Shown here piece by piece: positions 35,965 to 46,241 of a stretch of DNA of 64,000 nucleotides. The notes beneath the pieces were generated by a model. It was given only the letters and a program-made list of their open reading frames with translations. It did not search any database and was not told the DNA's origin. Each line of letters starts with the position of its first letter. Position 1 is the first letter of the stretch. Made by a program: the position numbers and the translations under genes. The DNA is from Nitrobacter vulgaris (GTDB lineage Bacteria; Pseudomonadota; Alphaproteobacteria; Rhizobiales; Xanthobacteraceae). The stretch spans positions 124,001 to 188,000 of the forward strand of contig NZ_JAVDPZ010000004.1 in the NCBI RefSeq assembly GCF_031453995.1, written 5' to 3'.

Positions 35965-37131
35965 CTACGCGGCGAGATCGGCCACCACGGCATCCAGGAG
36001 GGGAAAGCCATCCTGCGTGACGCGCAGGCGGCCCTCGGTGCTGATTGTGATCGCACCTTCGTCACGGAGGATTGCGATTCGCCGCGGATCAAGAGGGCGG
36101 CCCGATAGCGCCGCGTAGCGCTGCGGATCGATGCCCTCGCGCAAGCGCAGTCCCATGAGCAGGAATTCGTCGGCGCGTTCTTCGCTGTTCAGCAGATCGT
36201 CGGCGACGATTCCATTGCCGATCGCCTCGACCCGCATGAGCCAGGCTTCCGGCCGCTTTTCCGTGGCGACGGCATGCCTGATGCCGTCGATGTCGAGGCG
36301 ACCGTGCGCTCCGGGTCCGATTCCCGCATATTCCTGGCCGCGCCAGTAAAGCAGGTTGTGCCGGCATTCCGCGCCGGGCAGCGCATGATTTGAGATCTCG
36401 TAGGCTGGCAGGCCGTGACGCGTGCAAACGTCCTGCGTGACGTCGTACAGCGCGCGCGCAATCGCTTCGTCGGGGGTCCTGAGTTTTCCGGCTGCGTGCA
36501 GGTCGAAAAACGGCGTACCCTCCTCGATAGTCAACTGGTAGAGCGACAGATGCTCCGCCGCTTCCGAGATCGCCTGCCGCAGTTCCTCGGTCCACATCGC
36601 TGGCGTCTGGCCGGGTCGCGCGTAAATCAGATCGAAGGAATAGCGATCGAAGACGGAGCGTGCGATCGCCACCGCCTCCAGCGCTTCGTGCGCGGTATGC
36701 AGGCGTCCGAGAGCCTTTAGCGAGGAATCGTCGAGCGCCTGCACGCCGAGCGACACGCGGTTGACGCCCGCTGCGCGATAGCCGCGGAATCGCGTGGCCT
36801 CGACGCTGGTCGGATTGGCTTCCAGCGTGACCTCGACGTCATCAGCGACGCCCCAATATTTTCCGATTGCGTCGAGGATCGCGCCAACGGTCTGCGGCCG
36901 CATCAAGGACGGGGTACCACCGCCGAAGAAAATGGAGGACACCTCCCGGCCGCGCGCGCGTGCGGCGGTGGTCTCGATCTCGCGCTTGAAAGCACGAACG
37001 AAGCGCTCTTCATCGATCGGCGCGTGGCGGACATGACTGTTGAAATCGCAATACGGGCATTTCGACAGGCAAAACGGCCAGTGCACATAGATGCCGAAGG
37101 CAGTGGTCGGATCAGCGCCGATCAAGAGCAA
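35965..37131 (-). CDS. hemW: Radical SAM protein HemW
   Basis: The 388-residue protein has the radical SAM cluster motif CLSKCPYC preceded by IYVHWPF, and the C-terminal HemN-type domain. It belongs to HemW, a haem chaperone long mis-called oxygen-independent coproporphyrinogen oxidase; true HemN has a further N-terminal segment and an extra Cys, absent here. The start is a TTG, 37131 or 37125; GGAG lies at the right distance for 37125. It overlaps rdgB. Confidence 0.93.
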   Translation of the reverse strand: MLLIGADPTTAFGIYVHWPFCLSKCPYCDFNSHVRHAPIDEERFVRAFKREIETTAARARGREVSSIFFGGGTPSLMRPQTVGAILDAIGKYWGVADDVEVTLEANPTSVEATRFRGYRAAGVNRVSLGVQALDDSSLKALGRLHTAHEALEAVAIARSVFDRYSFDLIYARPGQTPAMWTEELRQAISEAAEHLSLYQLTIEEGTPFFDLHAAGKLRTPDEAIARALYDVTQDVCTRHGLPAYEISNHALPGAECRHNLLYWRGQEYAGIGPGAHGRLDIDGIRHAVATEKRPEAWLMRVEAIGNGIVADDLLNSEERADEFLLMGLRLREGIDPQRYAALSGRPLDPRRIAILRDEGAITISTEGRLRVTQDGFPLLDAVVADLAA

Positions 37132-37747
37132 TCTCCGCCAGCTTCACGAACGCGCGGGCGCGATGCGACAGGCCAAGGCCGCGCGGCGGAAGCCCGTGCT
37201 TTTCAATGCCCGTCATCTCGCCGAAGGTGCGCGTATGTCCGTCCGGGAGGAACGCAGGATCATAGCCAAATCCGGCCGTGCCCCGCGGCGGCCATACCAG
37301 CGTGCCGTCGACTCGTCCTTCGACTTCCTGGAGATGGCCGTCCGGCCACGCGACGCAGAGCGCCGAAACGAAGTGAGCCTTGCGCTTGTCCGCGCTCGTC
37401 GCGCCGCGCTCCTGCAGCAGGCGCTCGATCCGCGTCATCGCAACGGAGAAATCCTTGGTCTCGCCGGCCCAGCGCGCGGAATAGATGCCCGGCGCACCGT
37501 CAAGTGCGTCGACCACGAGGCCGGAATCGTCGGCAAAAGCCGGAAGCTTTGCGCTCAGGGCCGCAGCGGTCGCCTTGATCCGAGCATTGGCGCGGAAATC
37601 ATCGCCTGTTTCCTCAGGCTCGCTGAGACCGAGCTCGCCTGCGGAGATTGCCTCGACGCCATACGGCGCAAGTAGCTCGCGCATCTCGGCGAGCTTGCCG
37701 GGATTGTGGGTGGCGATCACGAGCTTGCCGGCGATCCGACGATTCAT
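37112..37747 (-). CDS. rdgB: Non-canonical purine NTP pyrophosphatase (RdgB/HAM1)
   Basis: The 211-residue protein starts MNRRIAGKLVIATHNPGKLAE and has FADDSGLVVDALDGAPGIYSARWAG and GFGYDPAFLPDG, the ITPase signatures. It removes dITP/XTP from the nucleotide pool. ATG 37747; AGGA in its leader comes from the end of family A repeat copy 5. It overlaps hemW by about 20 nt. Confidence 0.96.
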   Translation of the reverse strand: MNRRIAGKLVIATHNPGKLAEMRELLAPYGVEAISAGELGLSEPEETGDDFRANARIKATAAALSAKLPAFADDSGLVVDALDGAPGIYSARWAGETKDFSVAMTRIERLLQERGATSADKRKAHFVSALCVAWPDGHLQEVEGRVDGTLVWPPRGTAGFGYDPAFLPDGHTRTFGEMTGIEKHGLPPRGLGLSHRARAFVKLAEIALDRR

Positions 37748-37754
37748 GGCCGAT

Positions 37755-37860
37755 CCTAGAGCCATTTCGACTTTGACGGAATTCAAAGTCAGGCTCCGGT
37801 TTCTTGTGTTGACGCAGTTTCTTGACGCGAACCGCTACCCACTCTGCTCGAAAACGCTAT
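37755..37860. repeat. Dispersed palindromic repeat, family A copy 5 (reverse, third tail type)
   Basis: The reverse unit ends TGCTCGAAAACGCTAT and has a different tail hairpin, GACTTTGA/TCAAAGTC within 37769-37790. It fills most of the rph-rdgB gap; its other end (CTCTAGGATC on the minus strand) supplies the likely Shine-Dalgarno of rdgB. Confidence 0.8.
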
Positions 37861-37895
37861 TGGAGGAGCATCCCGCGGAGCGCTCGCAGAACGAA

Positions 37896-38624
37896 TCACG
37901 CCAACGCCATTTTCTGCAAATCCACCAGCCGTGCGACTCCTTTTTTCGCCAGCGCCATGAGCGCAAAAAATTCGTCGTCGGAAAAAGGTGTCTTCTCGGC
38001 GGTTCCCTGCACCTCGATGATGCGTCCCTCGCCGGTCATCACGAAGTTTGCATCGGTGTCGGCTTCCGAATCTTCTGCATAGTCCAGATCGAGGACGGGC
38101 GTGCCATTGTAGATACCGCATGAGATCGCTGCGACATTGTCTCGAAGCACGCTGTCTCGAAGCACGCTGGCCTTGAGCATGTTGCGGGCCTTCATCCAGT
38201 TGACGCAGTCGGCTAACGCGACCCATGCGCCGGTAATCGATGCGGTGCGCGTGCCGCCATCGGCCTGAATGACGTCGCAATCGACTGTGATCTGGCGTTC
38301 GCCGAGCGCCTCGAGATCGATTGCGGCACGCAAGGAGCGGCCGATCAGGCGCTGGATTTCGACGGTCCGGCCGCCTTGCTTGCCGGCGGAGGCCTCGCGC
38401 CGGGTTCGCTCCAGCGTGGCGCGCGGCAGCATTCCGTATTCGGCCGTCACCCAGCCCCGGCCCTGGCCCTTGAGCCACGGCGGCAGCCGCTCCTCTAGCG
38501 TCGCGGTGACCAGCACATGGGTATCCCCGAATTTCACCATGCAGGAGCCTTCGGCGTATTTGACCACGCCACGTTCCAGCGACACGGCGCGCAGTTCATC
38601 CGGTGCACGGCGGCTAGGCCGCAT
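37896..38624 (-). CDS. rph: Ribonuclease PH
   Basis: The 242-residue phosphorolytic exoribonuclease trims tRNA 3' ends. It has GSCMVKFGDTHVLVTATLE, RTVEIQRLIGRSLRAAID and TVDCDVIQADGGTRTASITG. It carries a 5-residue internal duplication (VLRDSVLRD), caused by a 15-bp tandem repeat at 38138-38167, making it about 5 residues longer than usual. It is divergent from hrcA. Confidence 0.96.
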   Translation of the reverse strand: MRPSRRAPDELRAVSLERGVVKYAEGSCMVKFGDTHVLVTATLEERLPPWLKGQGRGWVTAEYGMLPRATLERTRREASAGKQGGRTVEIQRLIGRSLRAAIDLEALGERQITVDCDVIQADGGTRTASITGAWVALADCVNWMKARNMLKASVLRDSVLRDNVAAISCGIYNGTPVLDLDYAEDSEADTDANFVMTGEGRIIEVQGTAEKTPFSDDEFFALMALAKKGVARLVDLQKMALA

Positions 38625-38796
38625 GGGAACCCTCCAGCTATTCTATGAAAATCGTCGTGCCGTGCTTTTAGGGGTGAGGAGCCGCACCGGCAAGGGTCAG
38701 AACTGCGATTGCCAAAGGCGGCTTGTAACTGGTGCGCCGGAGAGACAAACTAGATCCGGTCCCAGGCGCAACAGTCATTATACGCGGGAGATATCG

Positions 38797-39885
38797 TTGG
38801 CCCATCACGATCCGATCGGTCTGATTGCGCCGAACGCCGGGCTTGCCCAGTTGAACGAGCGGTCACGCGACATTTTTCGGCAGATCGTCGAAAGCTACCT
38901 TGCAACGGGCGAACCGGTGGGTTCCCGCAACGTTTCCCGCCTCATCGCGGTGCCGCTCTCGCCAGCGTCGGTCCGCAATGTGATGTCGGACCTCGAACAG
39001 CTCGGGCTGATTTATGCACCGCATACCTCAGCCGGCCGCTTGCCGACCGAGCTCGGCCTGCGGTTCTTTGTCGATGCCTTGATGCAGGTCGGCGATCTGA
39101 CCGAGCCGGAGCGCCAGTCGATCCAGACTCAACTCGCGTCGGTGGGCAAGGCGCAATCGGTCGAGGCTGCATTGGGCGAGGCCTTGACACGGCTGTCCGG
39201 ATTGACCCGGGCGGCGGCAGTGGTTCTGACGGCGAAATCCAATGTACGGTTGAAGCATATCGAGTTCGTCAGGCTGGAGCCCGACAAGGCGTTGGTCGTG
39301 CTGGTCGCCGAAGACGGGCAGGTCGAAAACCGCGTGCTGACGCTCCCCTCCGGCGTCCCGGCTTCGGCGCTGACGGAGGCGTCAAACTTTCTGAACGCTC
39401 GAATTCGCGGCCGGACGCTGGCCGAGGCAGGGCTCGAGCTTGAAACCGCGTTGACGCAGAGCAAGGCGGAGCTCGACCAGCTCACACAAAAGATCATCGC
39501 GGCAGGAATTGCGAGTTGGTCTGGCGGCGACAGCGACGACCGGCAATTGATCGTGCGCGGCCATGCCAACCTGCTCGGAGATTTGCATGCGATGGAGGAC
39601 CTTGAGCGCGTGCGGCTGCTGTTCGACGACCTCGAAACCAAGCGCGGCGTGATCGATCTGCTTGGCCGCGCCGAACGCGCCGACGGCGTAAGGATCTTTA
39701 TCGGTTCGGAGAACAAGCTGTTCTCGCTGTCCGGATCCTCGACGATCATCGCGCCCTACAGCGACGGCGCCGGCCACATCGTCGGCGTTCTCGGAGTGAT
39801 CGGACCGACCCGGCTGAACTACGCGCGCGTGATCCCGATGGTGGATTACGCGGCCCGCATTGTCAGCCAGATGCTCGGCGGCTGA
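38797..39885 (+). CDS. hrcA: Heat-inducible transcription repressor HrcA
   Basis: The 362-residue protein starts from TTG (read LAHHDPIGLIAPNAGLAQL), with GGGAG 7 nt upstream. It has the winged-helix N-terminus (FRQIVESYLATGEPVGSRNVSR; SPASVRNVMSDLEQLGLIYAPHTSAGRLPTE) and the GAF-like HrcA dimerisation domain. HrcA binds CIRCE elements at groE operons. No CIRCE sequence is visible in this window. It is followed 98 nt later by grpE. Confidence 0.95.
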   Translation: MAHHDPIGLIAPNAGLAQLNERSRDIFRQIVESYLATGEPVGSRNVSRLIAVPLSPASVRNVMSDLEQLGLIYAPHTSAGRLPTELGLRFFVDALMQVGDLTEPERQSIQTQLASVGKAQSVEAALGEALTRLSGLTRAAAVVLTAKSNVRLKHIEFVRLEPDKALVVLVAEDGQVENRVLTLPSGVPASALTEASNFLNARIRGRTLAEAGLELETALTQSKAELDQLTQKIIAAGIASWSGGDSDDRQLIVRGHANLLGDLHAMEDLERVRLLFDDLETKRGVIDLLGRAERADGVRIFIGSENKLFSLSGSSTIIAPYSDGAGHIVGVLGVIGPTRLNYARVIPMVDYAARIVSQMLGG

Positions 39886-39983
39886 GCCCGCCCGCCGCCC
39901 TGTGCTTGATTTTTACGCCTGAAGCACGATATCCCGCACGACCATCCCTTTTAATTCGAGACCATGTGCAAGAAGGCTGTGTA

Positions 39984-40577
39984 ATGACCGATTCCGACGG
40001 CAAATCAAACAATTCCGGCGATCCGGTTCCGGAGGCCGAGCCAGTGGTATCCAAGCCTTACATTATGCCCGACGATCCCGAGGAGGGGGCGGTTGAAGCG
40101 CTGACCAAGGAAGTCGCGGACGCCAAGGACCGGATGCTGCGTACGTTGGCGGAAATGGAAAACCTGCGCAAGCGCACCGCGCGGGAGGTGTCGGACGCGC
40201 GGACCTACGGCATCTCGGGGTTCGCTCGCGACGTGCTGGATATTGCCGACAATCTGCAACGCGCGCTTGATGCGGTGTCCGCCGAGGCACGCGCGGCCGC
40301 CGACCCCGGACTCAAAGCCCTGATCGAGGGCGTGGAGTTGACCGAACGCTCGCTGCACAACGCGCTGGAAAAACACGGTGTGAAGAGGTTCGATCCGGCT
40401 GGCGAAAAATTCGATCCGAACGTCCATCAGGCCATGTACGAAGTTCCCGATTCGTCCATCCCCGTCGGCACGGTCGCGCAGGTCATTCAGGCCGGCTACA
40501 TGATCGGTGAGCGGATATTGCGTCCGGCGCTGGTAGGTGTTGCGAAGGGCGGAGCCAAGGCAGCCGCGTCCGAATGA
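39984..40577 (+). CDS. grpE: Nucleotide exchange factor GrpE
   Basis: The 197-residue protein has a disordered acidic N-terminus, a long coiled-coil helix (LTKEVADAKDRMLRTLAEMENLRKR), and the beta domain with FDPNVHQAMYEVPDSSIPVGTVAQVIQAGY. It releases ADP from DnaK. ATG 39984 has AGAAGG upstream. Confidence 0.96.
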   Translation: MTDSDGKSNNSGDPVPEAEPVVSKPYIMPDDPEEGAVEALTKEVADAKDRMLRTLAEMENLRKRTAREVSDARTYGISGFARDVLDIADNLQRALDAVSAEARAAADPGLKALIEGVELTERSLHNALEKHGVKRFDPAGEKFDPNVHQAMYEVPDSSIPVGTVAQVIQAGYMIGERILRPALVGVAKGGAKAAASE

Positions 40578-40671
40578 ATCCGCCCGTTCGCGGGCTTACC
40601 AATATTATGTCCTCGGGCTTGAATGCGAGAATCAAAGACCACTGGCCGATATTGGTTGCTGGTCGAGTTTT

Positions 40672-40736
40672 GAATTCGACATTCACGCCCGGGACGCGCG
40701 GCTAGGTGGGTCGCGAATGTCAAATTCACTCCACTA
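40672..40736. repeat. Palindromic repeat, family D (GAATTCGACATTC...GAATGTCAAATTC)
   Basis: Arms GAATTCGACATTC (40672-40684) and GAATGTCAAATTC (40715-40727) match at 12 of 13 positions. On the minus strand the unit begins with the stop codon of the next gene (TAGTGGAGTGAATTTGACAT). A degraded copy lies at 22704-22738. Confidence 0.75.
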
Positions 40737-41672
40737 GCGCGGCCGGATACCGTCACGAACCGCGCGGAAGCGCGAAAAAGCTTCAGACCACCCATCCCGC
40801 GGCGTACTTCCGATCAGACGCATTGCCGTTTTCCCGCTGCCAAACACCAGCCACTGCACGACCGTCACTGGCGTATTCGTTCGTGTGTTCGTGCCGTCGA
40901 TCCGCGTTTCAAAGCCGGGCGATCCGTTGATCCGCATCGACTCCGACATGGTGATACGTCCCTCACGGAGGTTCGGGATTGTGGCTGCGATGTCGCGTGC
41001 AAATCTGTCCCGATCGTCCGGTCGTTCAGGGACCGAACCGATCGGGCTGATAATCATAAAGGCTTTGCTGTCGATGTCGTTTTCCGCTTCTGCGTCGGAA
41101 AGCAGGATAACTGCTCCTGGTGCCAGCGTGCGGATCAATTTGAAGGAGCTCAATTCGCTCAGCTTGAAGGGCAGCAGGCCGAGTTGCTCCTCGACCGGTA
41201 CGTCCTTGCGCAAGGCGACCGTTGCGAACATCTTTCGCACCGCTTCATCGGAATAGATCTTTCCGACGTTCTCTGGCACCTGCGCTGCGACGTATCCGGA
41301 AAATGTGCCGCCCGAAATCACCATTGAATAGCGCCGGACATTGTCGTCGCCGTTCTTGGCCGCCTCGACGATGAAATAACCCTGTCCGCTCGCGGTCTCG
41401 AGGCCTTGTGGCTTCTGGCCTCGAGGGTCGGCCACGTTCGATTTGGCGACGTTTTCCACGTCTCTGAAGGCGGTGACGGGGAGTTCGGCGACGATGACCT
41501 TGACCCGCTGATCCGCGGTTTCGAAACCCGGAAATGTCTTTGCCGGGGTCAGACCTATCAGCGGAACCAGCCCGATCCGGCTGCCCGGCGCATAGACCAC
41601 GTCGTCGGCGAGGGCCGAATTTGCGCTGCCCAATATGCAAAGAGCGATCAATACGTGCAGAAGGTGTCTCAT
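40734..41672 (-). CDS. Exported protein of unknown function
   Basis: The 312-residue protein has a signal peptide (MRHLLHVLIALCILGSANSALA, cut before DDVVYAPG). I do not recognise a domain. The mature part lacks further membrane segments and has an even mix of charged residues and short hydrophobic strands (AFMIISPIGSVPERPDDR; TVVQWLVFGSGKTAMRLIGS), consistent with a soluble periplasmic beta-rich protein. It is divergent from dnaK and its stop lies in a family D repeat. Confidence 0.8.
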   Translation of the reverse strand: MRHLLHVLIALCILGSANSALADDVVYAPGSRIGLVPLIGLTPAKTFPGFETADQRVKVIVAELPVTAFRDVENVAKSNVADPRGQKPQGLETASGQGYFIVEAAKNGDDNVRRYSMVISGGTFSGYVAAQVPENVGKIYSDEAVRKMFATVALRKDVPVEEQLGLLPFKLSELSSFKLIRTLAPGAVILLSDAEAENDIDSKAFMIISPIGSVPERPDDRDRFARDIAATIPNLREGRITMSESMRINGSPGFETRIDGTNTRTNTPVTVVQWLVFGSGKTAMRLIGSTPRDGWSEAFSRFRAVRDGIRPR

Positions 41673-42069
41673 GCGCGCTTATTGGATTTGCATTAAGGCC
41701 GTTCAATGATCGCCAGGCCGGCGGTTCTGGAAGGAGATTTGACTGCCGCCTCAAGCGCATGATTCGTCGGCAATCGGCCGAACCTCTCGTCGCTGTTGTG
41801 CGGCGGCCTACCACCGTTTTGATTATGAGGCCAAGGTGTCCGGTGAGGCTGGGTTAATTATCTGCTTATTCGGGCCGTCCCTGGCTGTCCGGGATTGCAA
41901 AAGAATTGCGTTTTCATCCGGTGGAGAGTGGTCTGGTCCTTGCAGCCCCCACCCCCCCTCCTATATGAGGCTCACCGTCGCTAATCGCGAGTAATTGATA
42001 TCTGGGGGTCTGGATGAGGGTGCCGTCAGGGCCTGGCCGGACTGCCGCAACAAGAAGGATATGAGGACC
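41673..42069. other. Divergent intergenic region upstream of dnaK
   Basis: About 397 nt. It holds the promoter of the exported-protein gene (minus strand) and an RpoH-like promoter for dnaK. A run of Cs (CCCCCACCCCCCCT) precedes the promoter's -10 part. No gene is seen. Confidence 0.6.
41939..41966 (+). promoter_or_regulatory. RpoH (sigma-32)-like promoter of dnaK
   Basis: CTTG at 41939-41942 and CCTATAT at 41960-41966, 17 nt apart, fit the alphaproteobacterial RpoH consensus CTTG-N17-CYTATNT. The dnaK start is 103 nt downstream of the -10 element. Confidence 0.65.
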
Positions 42070-43968
<1,899 letters not shown>

Positions 43969-44122
43969 ACGGCAGGTATGACCATGGCCCCGGCCCCCAA
44001 GGAGTGCGCAGCGCGTCTCGGAGGACGGGGTCATGTTTGTTTAGGTGGGACGCTGCATCCAGCGACAAGCGAATTTCTGACGCGTTTTCCGGGATAAAAC
44101 GACGTTCGGGCGGAATGGACTG

Positions 44123-45259
44123 ATGTCGACCAAGCGCTGTTACTACGAAACCCTTGAGGTCGAGCGGAGTGCGGACGACACCAAACTCAAGGCGGCCTTC
44201 CGCAAGCTGGCGATGAAATGGCACCCGGACAGGAATCCGGGCGATTCGTCCAGTGAGATGCGTTTCAAAGAAATCAATGAAGCCTATGAAGTTCTGAAGG
44301 ACGGCAACAAGCGGGCGGCTTACGACCGCTTCGGTCATGCCGCGTTCGAGCAGGGCGGCATGGGTGGCGGTGGCCCCGGGTTCGGAGCCGGCTTCGCCTC
44401 ATCATTCTCTGACATCTTCGAGGACTTGTTTGGAATGGCCGGCCAGCGCGGTCGTACCGGCGGTCGCGAACGAGGCGGAGATCTTCGATACAACATGGAG
44501 ATCACGCTGGAGGAGGCTTTTCAGGGTAAGACTGCTCAGGTCGAAATCCCAGTCTCGGTGACTTGCGAATCCTGCTCAGGCACGGGCGCCAAGGCCGGGA
44601 CCAAGCCGAAGAACTGTTCGATGTGCGGCGGTGCTGGCCGGATCCGCCAAGCCCAGGGTTTCTTCACGCTGGAGCGCACCTGTCCTGGCTGTCAGGGGCG
44701 GGGCCAGATGATTGAGGATCCCTGTCCGTCCTGCGGTGGGTCAGGTCGTGTCAACCGGGAACGCTCGCTATCGGTCAATATTCCCGCCGGCGTCGAGGAT
44801 GGCACCCGCATTCGTCTGGCCGGCGAGGGTGAGGCGGGAATTCGTGGCGGCCCCCCGGGCGATCTCTACATTTTCCTCTCGCTGGCCCCGCATGAGTTCT
44901 TCCAGCGAGACGGTGCCGATCTGCATTGTCGCGTTCCGATCTCAATGGTTACTGCCGCGCTTGGTGGAGAACTTGAGGTGCCGACCATCGACAAAAGCAA
45001 GACCAAGGTGAGGGTGCCGTCTGGGACCCAGTCAGGCCGACGTTTCCGCGTTGCAACAAAGGGGATGCCAGTGCTGCGCTCCCGTCAGACCGGCGACATG
45101 TATGTGCAGATGGTGGTCGAAACGCCGCAAAATCTGACCAAGAGGCAACAGGATCTCTTGGCCGAGTTCGAAAAGCTATCTTCGGGTGAGACTCAACCCG
45201 AGACGGCAGGTTTCTTCACTAAGGTCAAAGACTTCTTCGGCACTCGCGCCACTCCGTAA
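44123..45259 (+). CDS. dnaJ: Co-chaperone DnaJ (Hsp40)
   Basis: The 378-residue protein has the J domain with HPD at 34-36, a Gly/Phe-rich linker (about 75-95), four zinc-finger repeats (CESCSGTG, CSMCGGAG, CPGCQGRG, CPSCGGSG) and the two client-binding beta domains. It stimulates DnaK ATPase activity. It lies between dnaK and pmtA. Confidence 0.98.
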   Translation: MSTKRCYYETLEVERSADDTKLKAAFRKLAMKWHPDRNPGDSSSEMRFKEINEAYEVLKDGNKRAAYDRFGHAAFEQGGMGGGGPGFGAGFASSFSDIFEDLFGMAGQRGRTGGRERGGDLRYNMEITLEEAFQGKTAQVEIPVSVTCESCSGTGAKAGTKPKNCSMCGGAGRIRQAQGFFTLERTCPGCQGRGQMIEDPCPSCGGSGRVNRERSLSVNIPAGVEDGTRIRLAGEGEAGIRGGPPGDLYIFLSLAPHEFFQRDGADLHCRVPISMVTAALGGELEVPTIDKSKTKVRVPSGTQSGRRFRVATKGMPVLRSRQTGDMYVQMVVETPQNLTKRQQDLLAEFEKLSSGETQPETAGFFTKVKDFFGTRATP

Positions 45260-45351
45260 TGACCGTTTTGCTTGACCGTGTCGATTGTCGGTTGTACCTG
45301 TGTATAACTTAAGCCTGACTTCCTGCCAGTAGTGACCCACCTGGGTGCGAA

Positions 45352-45954
45352 ATGCCTTTGCAATTGTCCGCGCGTGCGTCGAAGAAACCCCTTCGTCTTG
45401 ACGACGAGGTACGCTTTCTCCGCTCGTGGATTGAAAAGCCGCTCCATATGGGTGCCGTCATGCCGTCCGGCCGCATCCTGGCACGCACGATGGCGCAGTA
45501 TGTCGATGTCGGATCGTCCGATCCGGTCATCGAACTGGGACCGGGGACCGGTGCGATCACCAACGCGCTGATTGAGCACGGCGTCGATCAGAAGCGGTTG
45601 GTGTTGGTTGAATACGATCCTGGTTTTTGTGCGCTACTTCGCGACCGCTACCCGCAGGCAACGGTTGTGCAGGGTGATGCCTATACGTTGCGAGATTCGC
45701 TGTGGAACGTGCTGAGCGCTCGCGCCTCGGCGATTGTCTCCGGGCTGCCGCTTGTCACCAAGCCGATGTTGACCCGGCTCAAATTGATCCGGGACGCCTT
45801 CGCGACGCTCGCTCCCGGCGCCCCGTTCGTGCAGTTCACCTATTCGGTCGTCCCTCCCATTCCCAAATCTCTCCCCGGTATTTCGACCGAAGCGTCCGAG
45901 CGGATTTGGATGAACCTCCCTCCTGCACGCGTCTGGGTATATCGCAAGCGCTGA
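45352..45954 (+). CDS. pmtA: Phospholipid N-methyltransferase PmtA
   Basis: The 200-residue class I methyltransferase has the SAM motif VIELGPGTGAI (Glu61-Gly66 region) and the overall fold of the rRNA-dimethylase-like branch (LVLVEYDPGFCALLRDRYP; IVSGLPLV). This group methylates phosphatidylethanolamine to phosphatidylcholine in Rhizobiales. The next-to-dnaJ position supports it. An alternative within the KsgA superfamily cannot be excluded from sequence alone. Confidence 0.82.
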   Translation: MPLQLSARASKKPLRLDDEVRFLRSWIEKPLHMGAVMPSGRILARTMAQYVDVGSSDPVIELGPGTGAITNALIEHGVDQKRLVLVEYDPGFCALLRDRYPQATVVQGDAYTLRDSLWNVLSARASAIVSGLPLVTKPMLTRLKLIRDAFATLAPGAPFVQFTYSVVPPIPKSLPGISTEASERIWMNLPPARVWVYRKR

Positions 45955-45962
45955 TGAGCTCG

Positions 45963-46032
45963 TGTGGTGGTTCAGAAGTTCGCTATTTTTTCTCTGCGAG
46001 TGCTTCGAGCGAACCTCTGAACCCAAACCACA
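45963..46032. terminator. Long imperfect inverted repeat after pmtA
   Basis: TGTGGTGGTTCAGAAGTTCGC pairs imperfectly with GCGAACCTCTGAACCCAAACC and the following ACA. It starts 8 nt after the pmtA stop and probably forms the 3' end of that transcript. The loop holds a run of Ts (TATTTTTTCTC). Confidence 0.55.
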
Positions 46033-46036
46033 AGAT

Positions 46037-46129
46037 AGCGTTTTCGAGCGAAGGGATCCGGTTCGCGGGAAGAAAACGCGTCTAATCAATAGACGGAGTC
46101 TTTCACCGTTTCCGTGAAACGGGGAAAGA
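46037..46129. repeat. Dispersed palindromic repeat, family A copy 6
   Basis: AGCGTTTTCGAGCGAAGG...CCGGTTCGCGGGAAGAAAAC, followed by the tail hairpin CTTTCACCGTTTC / GTGAAACGGGGAAAG. It is downstream of the pmtA hairpin. Confidence 0.85.
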
Positions 46130-46156
46130 GAATTATGAACGTGCTAACGCCCTTTC

Positions 46157-46209
46157 GAATCTGAAGCCCGCTCTGGAAGGCGCCGCACAATGAGGCAAAC
46201 TTCAGATTC
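46157..46209. other. Inverted repeat upstream of the FMN reductase gene
   Basis: Perfect 10-bp arms GAATCTGAAG (46157-46166) and CTTCAGATTC (46200-46209), 33 nt apart, end 32 nt before the start of the reductase gene. It could be an operator or a leader stem; nothing else identifies it. Confidence 0.5.
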
Positions 46210-46241
46210 AGGGCACGAGCGCGGCGGCTGGTGTCCCTGCA

